64,000 nucleotides of DNA from Acidimicrobiia bacterium (GTDB lineage: Bacteria; Actinomycetota; Acidimicrobiia; IMCC26256; JAGNEX01): assembly GCA_020637365.1 (NCBI GenBank), contig JACJWE010000001.1, positions 62,001 to 126,000 of the forward strand, in the 5' to 3' direction. Numbering within the stretch: the first letter of the stretch is position 1; every line of letters starts with the position of its first letter. Below are positions 53,553 to 63,373 of the stretch, in pieces. The position numbers and the translations under genes are program-made. Under the pieces are notes generated by a model. The model did no database searches and had not been told where the DNA came from. It worked only from the letters and a program-made list of their open reading frames with translations.

Positions 53553-56493
53553 TTGCCCAGGAAGCGCATCCGGGTTTACGAGTTGGCTCGTGAGCTCGGG
53601 GTAGAAAACAAGGACGTGCTCGACCTATGCGATGAACTTCGCATCGGGGTCGGGAGTCACTCGTCCAGCATTGAAGAACCTCAGGCGGACCGCGTCCGCC
53701 GTTTGGCGCGCGATAAGGGGCTGGGCGGCTCGGGTCAAGAAGATGAGCGCGCCCGCCGACGCCGCAAGCGGCGTGAAGCGCGCGAAGGTGGATCATCGGA
53801 TACGCCTGCTGAGACCGCTCCTGGCGATTCTGAGGACGCATCGGAGCGCAAGGTGGTGAGGGCCGGCGGCGGCTCCAGTCTGCGCGTTCGCTCCGGCGGT
53901 GAGGCCAGGACCCTCCGCGTTCGCGCGGGTGGTACCCGCGACGAGCCGGTGGCTGAGACGATTAGCGCCCCGGCCGTGCCCGCGAGCTCGAGTGGCGATA
54001 CCGGAGGCGACTCCGATGGAGCATCGCGTTTTGACGCGACCCCATCGGTACCTGCGGCAACGTCGCTTTCAAACGGCGAATCGACGGAGTCTGGATCACG
54101 GTCGTCTCGGGAATCCTCGGGCGCAGGCCCAGCACCTGCTGTGAGCACGGCGACCAGCGATGCTGCGACGCCGGCCGCTGAGCCTGCTGCCGAGGCTGTC
54201 CCCGCGGCGCCGCCAGCGCCGCCCGCCCCAGCACCGGCAGAACCGGCTGAGGTCCGTACCAGCGGAGCCCCAGAGGCTCCCCAGGGGTCGATCCGGCGTC
54301 GGCGCCACCGGTACAAGAGCGGCGTCCGCCCATGAGTACGTCGGGCAAGCCCATTCCGCCGCCCCGAACTTTTCCGGCAAGCCCATTCCGCCGCCCCCGG
54401 TCGCAAGCCCGGCGCGCCTCCGCCGCGCACTCCGCGGTGGCGCTCCCGGTCGTCCTGGCGGCGCTGGCCCGTCGCGAGGTCGCCCCGGCGGTGGCGCTCC
54501 TGGCGGTGGCGGTGGCGGCTTTTCGCGCTCCGGTCCACCTCGCGGTGGCCCCGGCGGTGGACCTCCTCCCGGCGGGGGTGGTCCCGGCGGTGGACGTGGT
54601 CGTCCCGGCGGTCCGCCACAGCGTCGCAAGAAGCGTAGGAAGCGTCGCCAGCAGGAGGACCTCGAACCTCAGCAGGCACCTCAGTACACAGAACAGGACG
54701 CGCCCGTTCCCGACGGTGAGATCGTCGTGCCGCGCGGTATCACCATCCAGGAATACGCGCCCAAACTGAATCGAACCGCTGCGGATCTGGTGCGAATGCT
54801 CATGATGGCTGGTGAGATGGTCACGGCCACTCAGTCGCTGTCAGACGACATGATCGAGCTCATCGCCGATGAGCTCGGCGCTGAGATTCTGTTGGTCGAT
54901 CCTGGCCAAGAGCAAGAGCAGGAACTCCTTGCGCTCTTCGACCAAGAAGAGCCCGACGAATCCGAGCTCGTCGAACGCCCGCCCGTCGTGACCGTCATGG
55001 GGCACGTCGACCACGGTAAGACCAAGTTGCTGGACGCGATTCGTGCCGCCAACGTCGTCGCGAGCGAGGCCGGTGGCATCACTCAGCACATCGGGGCCTA
55101 TCAGGCGGTGCGCAACGGGCATGCCATTACGTTCATCGACACCCCCGGTCACGAGGCGTTCACCGCCATGCGTGCCCGCGGGGCCGAGGCCACCGACATC
55201 GCCGTTTTGGTCGTCGCCGCCGACGATGGCGTGATGCCTCAGACCCTGGAGGCTCTGAGCCACGCTCAGGCGGCGGAAGTGCCGATCGTGGTCGCGATCA
55301 ACAAGGTCGACCGCGAAGATGCCAATCCCGATCGTGTCCGCCAGCAGATGGTCGAACAAGGGCTCATCCCAGAAGAGTGGGGTGGCGACACCATCATGGT
55401 CGAGGTTTCCGCGCTGAAGGGCGAGGGTATCGACGCTCTGATGGACGCATTGTTGCTGGTCGCTGAGGTCGAAGAACTCCAAGCGGCCCCGGATCGACCA
55501 GCTATCGGTCTGGTCCTCGAAGCGCATCTCGACGTCGGTCGCGGGCCGGTGGCAACCGCACTGGTCCAACAAGGAACGATGCGTGTTGGCGACCCAGTCG
55601 TCGCCGGCGGTGCTTACGGCAAGGTTCGGGCAATGCTCGACGATCAGGGCAACCGGGTCGATGTGGCCGGACCGGCAACACCGGTGCAGGTGTTGGGCTT
55701 CAACGACGTACCCCTCGCGGGTGACCAAATTCGGGTGGCGCCCGATGAGCGCGTCGCCCGAACCGTCGCTGAGGCCCGAGCGCGGCGCGCTCGCCAGGTC
55801 GAGTTGATGGGCACGGCCGCCGCACCGGTTGGTGCTGGCTCCAAGCTCGAAGACATCTTCGCTCACATCCAGCGCGGCGAGATCACGACGCTGAACTTGA
55901 TCTTGAAAGCCGATGTGCAAGGTTCCCTCGAAGCGGCGACCGACGCGCTGCGCAAACGGGAGCGTGACGACGTCAAGCTGGCATTCGTGCAGCGCGGTGT
56001 CGGTGGGATCACCGAAAACGACGTGAACTTGGCGATCACCTCGAACGCCACGATCATCGGTTTCAACGTTCGACCCGACCGAATCGCCCGTGAGCTCGCC
56101 GAACGTGAGCGGGTTGAGGTTCGGCTCTACGAGATCATCTACGAGATGCTCGAAGACGTCGAAGCGGCGATGGTCGGCATGCTCGCTCCCGAATTCGAAG
56201 AGATCGTCACCGGAGAGGCCGAGGTCCGCGAGGTGTTCTCGGTGCCGAAGGTCGGGCGCATCGCCGGTTGCTATGTGCGGTCCGGTGTCGTCAAACGTGG
56301 GTCGAAGGTTCGCTTCTTGCGTGACGGTGTCGTCATCTGGAAGGGCGAGATCGCCTCGCTCAAGCGCTTCAAGGAAGACGCTCGTGAAGTGTCCGCCGGA
56401 TATGAGTGCGGTATCGGCCTCGAAGCGTTCCAGGATCTCAAGCCGGGCGACATCATCGAGACGTATGAGGATCGCGAGATCGCTCGCACCTAG
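53553..56493 (+). CDS. infB: Translation initiation factor IF-2, N-terminal frame breaks
   Basis: IF-2 places initiator tRNA on the 30S subunit. TTG 53553 gives the IF2-N domain RIRVYELARELGVENKDVLDL, then a long Pro/Ala/Gly/Arg-rich region. Near 54284-54287 (GGGG) the reading must move to the next frame (SAPPVQERRPPMSTSGKPIPPP), and near 54380 to the third (FSGKPIPPPP, then GGAPGRPGG). From there to 56493 one frame carries the G domain: PPVVTVMGHVDHGKTKLLDAI, DTPGHEAFTAMRARG, NKVDRED and SALKGEGIDAL. More breaks around 54390-54440 are possible. The rest of the protein is intact, so errors in GC-rich repeats are likely. Confidence 0.9.
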
Positions 56494-56794
56494 CCGCTCT
56501 CGAACTGGGGCGACCATCGAAACGACGTGATTCAGTAGCGCTGAGTGACCCGGGAGTCCCGGGTCACTCAGTTAGACTGAGCCAGCGGTTTTGCTTCTAC
56601 AGCACACAGGGTTTGTCGGACGTAGGTCCGCCTGATCGAAGGCGTTTTGGACGCCGGGCATCGGCACTCTCCGGGTCGGCTCTCCTTCTCGGTGGATCTT
56701 CGGGTCAGAGCCAGTGCGGTGCAGAGGGGGCGACCGGATGGCGGGGTGGCGACTCGGTCCGAATCGAGTCGTCTAGGTGGTTGACGGAGGTCCG
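56494..56794. other. infB-rbfA intergenic region
   Basis: About 300 bases contain the terminator-like hairpin at 56541-56571 and then unremarkable sequence up to the rbfA ribosome site (ACGGAGG). I see no gene. Confidence 0.5.
56541..56571 (+). terminator. Terminator-like hairpin after infB
   Basis: CTGAGTGACCCGGGA (56541-56555) pairs perfectly with its complement at 56557-56571; only one base lies between the arms, so the real loop will be a few bases larger. It is followed only by TTAG, so it may be a 3'-end stabiliser or a bidirectional terminator rather than a canonical one. It lies 48 bases past the infB stop. Confidence 0.65.
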
Positions 56795-57145
56795 ATGACG
56801 CAAAGACGTTTCCAACGCTCGGACCGTATTGGTGAGCTGATCCGGACGATCGTCGCGACCGAAGCGGAACGCTGGGATGACGACCGCCTTGGCTTTTTCA
56901 CGGTGACCGACGTCGAGATGGAAGCCGATAACCGGGTCGCAGCGGTCTATTACACGGCGTTTGATGCGGATCCCGACCAAGCTCGTGACGCATTGGACGA
57001 GGCGCGCCCAAGCGTCCAACGCCTCGTCGCAAGTTCGGTGCGCATGCGTCATACGCCGCGGATCGAGTTCCGCCTCGATCGTACGAGAGAACAGGTCGAC
57101 GCCATCGAGGCAGCGATCGCGCGAATTCATCAGCAGGACCAATGA
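56795..57145 (+). CDS. rbfA: Ribosome-binding factor A
   Basis: RbfA assists 16S rRNA maturation of the 30S subunit. The 116-aa protein shows FQRSDRIGELIRTIVATEAERWDDDRLGFFTVTDVEM, then VYYTAFDA, and RHTPRIEFRLDRTREQVDAIEAAI at the C-terminus. ATG 56795 follows ACGGAGG. The stop overlaps the start of nrnA (ATGA). Confidence 0.93.
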   Translation: MTQRRFQRSDRIGELIRTIVATEAERWDDDRLGFFTVTDVEMEADNRVAAVYYTAFDADPDQARDALDEARPSVQRLVASSVRMRHTPRIEFRLDRTREQVDAIEAAIARIHQQDQ

Positions 57146-58098
57146 ACGACACCTTGGCCGATGCGGCAGCCATTATCCGTTCCCACGATTCTTTTGCCCT
57201 GGCGTGTCATGTCAGCCCCGATGGCGACGCTCTCGGTTCCATGTTGGGGCTGCACTTGGCGCTGTTGGCGGCGGATATCGACTCGGTCGCTTCATTCAGC
57301 AAACCTTTTGAAGTCGCACCCCATTATCGGTCCCTCCCGGGCCTTGACCGGCTGACCAACCCGGACGCGTACCCGCGAGCTCCACAGGTCATGATCACCC
57401 TGGACTCGGGTTCTCTTGGGCGCCTCGGTGACCTCGGAGCCAACGCACAGGCAGCCGAGAACCTCATCGTGCTCGATCATCACGTGTCCAATACCCGGTA
57501 CGGCTCGCTGAATGTGATCGACGACCGAGCTGCTGCGACCGCGGTGATGGTCTACCAGCTGATCCAGATGCTCGAACTGCCTATCACCGATGAGGTCGCG
57601 ACGTGTCTCTACGCCGGTCTCGTCTGTGACACCGGTCGTTTCCAATACCAAACGACAACCCCCGCAGTCTTTGAGATGGCGGCGCAGCTCTCCGCGTACA
57701 AAGTGGACATTCCTTCGTTATCTCGAGAACTCTTCGAAGAACATCGTTACGCCTATCTGCAACTGACGGCGCGGGTCCTGACCGAGACCAAACTCGATGT
57801 GGAGCGACGCTTTGCCTGGGCGGTCATCCGCCAAGCCGACTTACTCGAGTTCGGTGTGACCCTGGACGAGACCGAGGGGTTGATCGATTTGGTGCGCCGG
57901 ATTCAAGAGGCCGAAGTCTTCGCGGTTCTCAAAGAGGAACCGACAGGCCGTGTTCGGGTGAGTCTTCGCGGGCTCGGCAATGTCGATGTACAAAAGATTG
58001 CGTTGAGCAATGGTGGCGGTGGCCACAGCTTCGCTGCCGGTTTTACGAGCGATGGCCCCGCAGAAACGGTCGTCGAAGCCATCCGTTCACAGCTCTGA
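57142..58098 (+). CDS. nrnA: DHH-family oligoribonuclease/pAp phosphatase
   Basis: NrnA degrades nano-RNA and dephosphorylates pAp. The 318-aa protein carries the DHH motifs: CHVSPDGDALGSMLGL (DGD), ITLDSGSLGRLG, LDHHVSNTRYGSLN (DHH), LYAGLVCDTGRF, and the C-terminal DHHA1 glycine motif SNGGGGHSFAAGF. Its ATG overlaps the rbfA stop. Confidence 0.94.
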   Translation: MNDTLADAAAIIRSHDSFALACHVSPDGDALGSMLGLHLALLAADIDSVASFSKPFEVAPHYRSLPGLDRLTNPDAYPRAPQVMITLDSGSLGRLGDLGANAQAAENLIVLDHHVSNTRYGSLNVIDDRAAATAVMVYQLIQMLELPITDEVATCLYAGLVCDTGRFQYQTTTPAVFEMAAQLSAYKVDIPSLSRELFEEHRYAYLQLTARVLTETKLDVERRFAWAVIRQADLLEFGVTLDETEGLIDLVRRIQEAEVFAVLKEEPTGRVRVSLRGLGNVDVQKIALSNGGGGHSFAAGFTSDGPAETVVEAIRSQL

Positions 58099-58118
58099 TG
58101 CCCGTCTGTTGTTGATCG

Positions 58119-59024
58119 ATGGCCAAACGTCAACCTCCCAAAACCAATGGTGTCGTCATCGTCGACAAACCAGCAGGTGTCACATCGCATGATGTGGTTG
58201 CACGGCTGCGGCGCATCTACGGCGAACGACGTGTCGGACACGGCGGAACGCTCGATCCCGCAGCGACCGGAGTTTTGGTCATCGGCGTCGGTTGGGCGAC
58301 ACGCCTGCTGAACTACTTCCAACACGACACCAAGCGCTACACCGGCGTGGTGTCCTTCGGCACTGCCACCGACACCCTCGATGCCGACGGCGCGGTGGTC
58401 GCGACATCGATGGGCGTGGACTATGACCGCGACGCCGTGTCGGGTGCGTTGGCACAGTTCCGCGGCCAGATCGAACAGGTTCCACCGATGGTCTCGGCCA
58501 TCAGGGTCGGCGGTGAACGTCTCTATGAGAAGGCCCGGCGCGGCGAAGTGGTCGAGCGCGAGGCCCGGGCCGTCACGATCGAATCGCTTGAACTGTTGGA
58601 CTTCGACGCGGGTCCACCAGCGACGGCAACCCTCGATGTCACATGTTCGGCGGGGACCTATATTCGTGTGCTTGCAGCCGATATCGGCCAGGCTCTTGGT
58701 GGATACGCTCACCTCGCATCACTGCGTCGCACCGAGGCATCGGGCTTTACTCTCAACGGTGCTCATCGCCTCGAACAGGTTGAATGTGATCCGGCCGCCT
58801 CGCTCTTGACGCCTGTTGAGGCCGTCGGGCAGATGGGCCGCATCGAGGTCTCCGAGAACCACGCTCAGAAGTTGCGGATGGGCCAGCGCCTTGCGCTCGC
58901 CGAGTATCCGGGGTTGGGTGGGGGACCGATCGCGGCGCTGGTCAAAGGCGAGTTTGTCGGCATCGTCGAAGTCGTCAACGATGCGGTTCGGCCGGTTTTG
59001 GTTTGGCCGACGGCGGTGAGCTGA
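58119..59024 (+). CDS. truB: tRNA pseudouridine55 synthase
   Basis: TruB converts U55 in the T-loop of tRNA to pseudouridine. The 301-aa protein has NGVVIVDKPAGVTSHDVVARLR, VGHGGTLDPAATGVLVIGVG (catalytic Asp in GGTLDP), RYTGVVSFGTATDTLDADG and TCSAGTYIRVLAADIGQALGG. The start is ATG 58119, 20 bases after nrnA. A C-terminal domain of about 80 residues completes the usual length. Confidence 0.96.
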   Translation: MAKRQPPKTNGVVIVDKPAGVTSHDVVARLRRIYGERRVGHGGTLDPAATGVLVIGVGWATRLLNYFQHDTKRYTGVVSFGTATDTLDADGAVVATSMGVDYDRDAVSGALAQFRGQIEQVPPMVSAIRVGGERLYEKARRGEVVEREARAVTIESLELLDFDAGPPATATLDVTCSAGTYIRVLAADIGQALGGYAHLASLRRTEASGFTLNGAHRLEQVECDPAASLLTPVEAVGQMGRIEVSENHAQKLRMGQRLALAEYPGLGGGPIAALVKGEFVGIVEVVNDAVRPVLVWPTAVS

Positions 59025-59196
59025 TCTCCCTTCGCTGCAACAGGACCAGACGTGGCTGCCCGTTTCTTCGTTGACGATGCGACGAGTCGGGTGTTACGCC
59101 GCGAGGATCAGGACCCCGAGTTGCTGCTGTTAGCCACGACGCCCGCATCCGGGTGCGAGTCGAGGCGCTGATAAGTCATTGAGGATCTGGAGTTCT

Positions 59197-60192
59197 ATGC
59201 AGGTCATACGCCATGAGCCTTGGCATGTCCCCGGCCCGTTCGCCGTGACGATCGGCGCGTATGACGGTGTTCATCTGGGTCACCGGGCGGTGATCCAGAT
59301 GCTCGCCGACAGGGCCCGGGAGCTGTCGACCCCTGACGAACCCGTCCGCACTGCGCTGGTGACCTTCGACAGACATCCCGCCGAGATCATCCGACCCGAA
59401 GCCGCTCCACCGCTGCTGACCAGCCTCGAACATAAGCTCGAAATCCTCGAGAGCATTCCCGAACTCGACGTGGTGGTCGTGCTGCGATTCGACAAGATGA
59501 GGCGCGAGGAAGAGGCCAACCAGTTCGTCTGGGACGTGTTGGTCGACGGGCTATCAGCCAGATGCATCGTGGTGGGTGAGGACTTCCACTTCGGCAAGAA
59601 CCGCGCTGGCGACGTCGCGCTCCTCGAGACGATGGGTGCCGAGCTCGGCTTCGAGGTTCACGCCCTGGGACTTCTCGGCGATGACCGTGCCGCTCCGGGC
59701 AGCGACGACGGCTCAGCGAGCTTTTCTTCGACGCGAGTGCGTGAGCTCATCCAACGCGGGGATGTCGGGTCCGCCGCTGAGATTCTCGGCCGACTTCATG
59801 AACTTCGAGGCGTCGTTACACATGGCGACGCTCGCGGACGCGATTTGGGGTTCCCAACCGCGAACGTGGACGTCGATAGACGGTACTGCTGGCCAGCGGA
59901 CGGCGTGTATGCCGGCGCGCTCGTCCTCGACGGCGAAGCGCTTGGTTCGGCGATCTCGTTGGGGACACGGGAGAGCTTTGACACCGACCATTCCCGTTTG
60001 GTCGAGGTTCACGTCCTCGATTGGGACGGCGACCTCTATGACCGTGAGGTCGGTGTTCGGTTTGGTGAGTTTCTGAGACCACAGCGCAAGTTCACATCGC
60101 TCGACGAGCTCACCACTCAGCTCAACGACGACGTCGCTCGGGCACGTCGCTGGGCGGACGACAACCTGGCAGATCACTCCAGAGGCAGCTGA
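59197..60192 (+). CDS. ribF: Bifunctional riboflavin kinase/FAD synthetase
   Basis: RibF makes FMN and then FAD. The 331-aa protein has the N-terminal adenylyltransferase (TIGAYDGVHLGHRAVIQML, VTFDRHPAEIIRP, IVVGEDFHFGKNRAGD, SSTRVRELIQRGDV) and the C-terminal kinase (RGVVTHGDARGRDLGFPTANVDV, VYAGALVLDGE). ATG 59197 follows CTGGAG; a TTG at 59179 is less likely. It is near truB, the usual truB-ribF-rpsO order. Confidence 0.95.
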   Translation: MQVIRHEPWHVPGPFAVTIGAYDGVHLGHRAVIQMLADRARELSTPDEPVRTALVTFDRHPAEIIRPEAAPPLLTSLEHKLEILESIPELDVVVVLRFDKMRREEEANQFVWDVLVDGLSARCIVVGEDFHFGKNRAGDVALLETMGAELGFEVHALGLLGDDRAAPGSDDGSASFSSTRVRELIQRGDVGSAAEILGRLHELRGVVTHGDARGRDLGFPTANVDVDRRYCWPADGVYAGALVLDGEALGSAISLGTRESFDTDHSRLVEVHVLDWDGDLYDREVGVRFGEFLRPQRKFTSLDELTTQLNDDVARARRWADDNLADHSRGS

Positions 60193-60287
60193 TTCTTTTC
60201 AGATAGGACGCTGTGCTAGCTTCTTGCGGTCAACGCGTTCTGCGTTGGCGTGTTCCTATTCTTCTACTGCGAGGTTGACGCGCCGTC

Positions 60288-60545
60288 ATGTCGGACAAGG
60301 CCGCTGTAATCCAAGAGTACGGTCTGCACCAGAGCGACACAGGTTCGCCTGAGGTCCAGGTGGCGCTGCTCACCGGAAGGATCAACCATCTCACCGAGCA
60401 CCTGAAGGTCCACAAGAAGGACCATCACTCTCGGCGGGGGTTGTTGATGCTGGTCGGGCAACGTCGCCGGCTGCTGGACTACCTCAACGGCATCGACGTC
60501 GAAAGGTATCGGTCGTTGATCGCACGGCTTGGCCTGCGACGGTAA
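60288..60545 (+). CDS. rpsO: 30S ribosomal protein S15
   Basis: The 85-aa protein has KAAVIQEYGLHQSDTGSPEVQVALLTGRINHLTEHL, HKKDHHSRRGLLMLVGQRRRLLDYL, matching S15 over its full length. It is followed by a hairpin and pnp. Confidence 0.97.
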   Translation: MSDKAAVIQEYGLHQSDTGSPEVQVALLTGRINHLTEHLKVHKKDHHSRRGLLMLVGQRRRLLDYLNGIDVERYRSLIARLGLRR

Positions 60546-60561
60546 CCAGAGTGTGCAACCT

Positions 60562-60584
60562 CGGGAGCGGCTTTGCCGCTCCCG
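60562..60584 (+). terminator. Hairpin between rpsO and pnp
   Basis: CGGGAGCGGC (60562-60571) pairs with GCCGCTCCCG (60575-60584) around TTT. There is no T run, so it may be an RNase-processing or stability stem of the rpsO-pnp transcript (as at the equivalent place in other bacteria) or a partial terminator. Confidence 0.65.
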
Positions 60585-60785
60585 ACTCGCGTCGTTGTTC
60601 GAACAGGGACAAGAACAACAAACACATGCGCACCGCTCACGGGTGGAACCGGTTGTCAGTCGCCAGATGCTTTGGTGTAGCGAGCACCAAGGCGTTTGCC
60701 AACTGAGAACTGGCGGTCCCGTGTTTGGGATGAGCCCGGGGCCACTAAGCGAGCCTCGCGGTGCGTTTCACAAGAAAGAAACCAC

Positions 60786-63314
60786 ATGAGTTCTATTCAC
60801 TCCGTGAGCCGGGAGATCTCCGGTTCCGACAAGACCATGCTGCTCGAAACCGGGCGTGTGGCAGCACTTGCAGATGGTTCGGTCATCGTTGGTATGGGCG
60901 ACACCAGGGTGTTGGTGACGGCATGCGCCGCCAACGGTGTGCGCGACGGCATCGACTTTTTTCCTCTCACCGTCGACGTTGAAGAGCGCGCCTATGCGGC
61001 TGGAAAGATCCCCGGATCGTTTTTCCGCCGTGAGGGACGCCCCGGTGAGCAAGCGGTCTTGACCTGCCGGTTGACCGACCGTCCGATTCGCCCCGCGTTC
61101 GCCGACGGCTACCGCAATGAAACCCAGATCGTCGGCACCGTGCTGGGTGTCGACATGGTCAACCCTCATGATGTCGCCGTCATCAACGGCGCCTCGGCGG
61201 CACTGACCGTGTCTGGTATTCCCTTTCAGGGACCGATTGGAGCGGTCCGTGTCGCTCGCGTAGGTGACGACTGGATTGCGCACCCCAGCTACGAGCAGTC
61301 CGAGGGTTCGACCTTCGAGATGGTCGTCGCTGGTCGCCGTGCCGATGATGGCTCGATCGCCATCATGATGGTCGAAGCGGGCGGCGGCCCAAACGCCTGG
61401 GCGTTGTACGAAGACGGTGCATCCAAGGTCGACGAGGCAGCCGTTGCCCAGGGTCTCGAAGCGGCCAAACCCGCAATCGAAGACGCGATCGATCTACAGC
61501 TCGAGCTGAAGGCCAAGTACGAAGCGGAAAACGGCCCGATCGCGCCGATGTCGTACGAAGCTCAGATCGATTATTCAGACGAGGTCCAGGCTGCTGTAGC
61601 GCAGTCCGCGACGGCCGATGTCGAACAAGCGATGACCATCGCTGACAAGCACGACCGCAACGCTCGTCTCGCCGAGATCGAAAAGCGAATCTTCGATGAG
61701 CTCACCGGTTCATCTGAGGTGCCGGGACCACTCGCAGGTCAAGGTACGGCCATCGGCCGGGCGTTTCGTTCCTTGCAGAAATCCATCGTTCGGAGCCGCA
61801 TCGTCAACGACGGTTTCCGAATCGACGGTCGGGCGACCGATGAACTGCGCCCCATCTCTGCAGAGGTCAGCATCTTGTCGACCGCGCACGGTTCGGCACT
61901 TTTCCAGCGTGGTGAAACCCAGGTGTTGTCGGTGACGACACTCGGAATGCCCCGTTTGGAGCAGATGATCGATTCGATTTCGACGCTCGAGTCGAAGCGC
62001 TACATGCACCACTACAACTTCCCGCCGTATTCGGTGGGCGAGACTGGCCGCGTAGGTTCACCGAAGCGCCGCGAGATCGGACACGGTGCGTTGGCCGAAC
62101 GCGCGTTGGTGCCGGTGCTGCCATCGGCCGAGGAATGGCCGTACACACTGCGCGTCGTCTCCGATGTCATGGCATCGAACGGTTCGACTTCGATGGCGTC
62201 TGTATGTGGTTCGAGCCTGTCGCTCATGGACGCCGGTGTGCCGATCAAGGCGCCGGTTGCCGGTATTGCGATGGGCCTTGTATACGCCGACGGCAAGTAC
62301 ACGACCCTGACCGACATCCTCGGCGCCGAAGACGCGTTCGGTGATATGGACTTCAAGGTTGCAGGAACCCGAGACTTCATCACAGCGCTACAGCTCGATA
62401 CCAAGATCGACGGTATCCCGGCCGAGGTCCTCGCCCAAGCGCTTGAGCAGGCACGGGTCGCACGTCTCTCGATTCTGGACACGATGGACGCCGCGATCGA
62501 GGCGCCTCGCCAAGACGTCGCCGACGTCGCCCCCAAGATCGTGAGCATCGAGATCCCGCTCGACAAGGTCGGCGAGGTCATTGGACCCAAGGGCAAAATC
62601 GTCCGCGCTATCCAAGACGAAACCGGCGCCGAAATTGCTGTCGACGACGATGGTGTACAAGGGATCGTGACCGTCGGCGCTACGCAGCGTTCGCAGGTCG
62701 ACGCTGCTGTGCAGCGGATCAACGAGATTCTGAATCCCCCTCAGCCTGAAGAGGGCAAGACCTACACCGGTGTGGTTGTCAACGTCACCGACTTTGGTGC
62801 CTTCGTCAACATCCTTCCGGGTCGTGACGGACTGCTGCACATCTCCAAACTGGGGCGCGGTCAGCGGGTCAGCCGTGTCGAAGACGTCGTCCAACTCGGT
62901 CAGCCCGTCGACGTCGTCGTCGACGAGATCGACCATCGCGGCAAGGTTTCGTTGCGTCTCGCTGGGGATGACGCAGGTTCTGCAGACGGCGACGCTGGCG
63001 ATGCTCAGAACTCGGGTGGAGACGCATCCGATGGTGGTTCGCGTCGTTCCGATTCGGCTCGTTCAGAGCGTCGTTCTTCGGGTCGTTCCGGTGGGGGAGA
63101 ATCCGGCGGCGACCGTCGTTCGGACCGATCCGATCAGGGCGGAGACCGAGTCGACGTGTCGTTCCGTCAAGAGTGGGACGCCCAGGCCGAAGACCAGTTC
63201 GGTGAACTTGGCACCGCCCGCAAGGACGAGCGTCGTCGCTCGGGTCCCCCGAAGCGTCGCCAGGGCGGTCGCGGGCGTGGCGGTCGCTCCCGCGGCGGTC
63301 GCAACGGTTCATAG
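60786..63314 (+). CDS. pnp: Polynucleotide phosphorylase
   Basis: PNPase degrades RNA 3'-5' with phosphate. The 842-aa protein has two RNase PH domains (first with VLVTACAAN, FFPLTVDVEERAYAAGKIPGS and FFRREGRPGEQAVL; second with STAHGSALFQRGETQVLSVTTLG, MHHYNFPPYSVGETGRVG), a KH domain (VIGPKGKIVRAIQDETGAEIAVDDDG) and an S1 domain (YTGVVVNVTDFGAFVNILPGRDGLLHISKL). The C-terminal ~100 residues are a Ser/Gly/Asp then Arg/Gly-rich tail not found in E. coli. ATG 60786 is chosen from the family start; the ribosome site is weak. Confidence 0.96.
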   Translation: MSSIHSVSREISGSDKTMLLETGRVAALADGSVIVGMGDTRVLVTACAANGVRDGIDFFPLTVDVEERAYAAGKIPGSFFRREGRPGEQAVLTCRLTDRPIRPAFADGYRNETQIVGTVLGVDMVNPHDVAVINGASAALTVSGIPFQGPIGAVRVARVGDDWIAHPSYEQSEGSTFEMVVAGRRADDGSIAIMMVEAGGGPNAWALYEDGASKVDEAAVAQGLEAAKPAIEDAIDLQLELKAKYEAENGPIAPMSYEAQIDYSDEVQAAVAQSATADVEQAMTIADKHDRNARLAEIEKRIFDELTGSSEVPGPLAGQGTAIGRAFRSLQKSIVRSRIVNDGFRIDGRATDELRPISAEVSILSTAHGSALFQRGETQVLSVTTLGMPRLEQMIDSISTLESKRYMHHYNFPPYSVGETGRVGSPKRREIGHGALAERALVPVLPSAEEWPYTLRVVSDVMASNGSTSMASVCGSSLSLMDAGVPIKAPVAGIAMGLVYADGKYTTLTDILGAEDAFGDMDFKVAGTRDFITALQLDTKIDGIPAEVLAQALEQARVARLSILDTMDAAIEAPRQDVADVAPKIVSIEIPLDKVGEVIGPKGKIVRAIQDETGAEIAVDDDGVQGIVTVGATQRSQVDAAVQRINEILNPPQPEEGKTYTGVVVNVTDFGAFVNILPGRDGLLHISKLGRGQRVSRVEDVVQLGQPVDVVVDEIDHRGKVSLRLAGDDAGSADGDAGDAQNSGGDASDGGSRRSDSARSERRSSGRSGGGESGGDRRSDRSDQGGDRVDVSFRQEWDAQAEDQFGELGTARKDERRRSGPPKRRQGGRGRGGRSRGGRNGS

Positions 63315-63373
63315 GGTGGACGCCCTGAACTTCGCTGCTGTTCTTGCTCGACCAGTCAATGGAGGCTACGTCG

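Noticed and set aside
54096..54629. Minus-strand proline/glycine-rich ORF resembling a structural protein
   Set aside because: It is the complement of the Gly/Pro/Arg linker of IF-2.
54841..56517. Minus-strand ORF (558 aa) over infB
   Set aside because: The infB G domain on the other strand has every GTPase motif; the long open frame is a GC-rich artefact.
59052..59171. 39-aa ORF between truB and ribF with an AGGAC site
   Set aside because: It is too short and ungrouped with any family; coding bias cannot be judged at this length.
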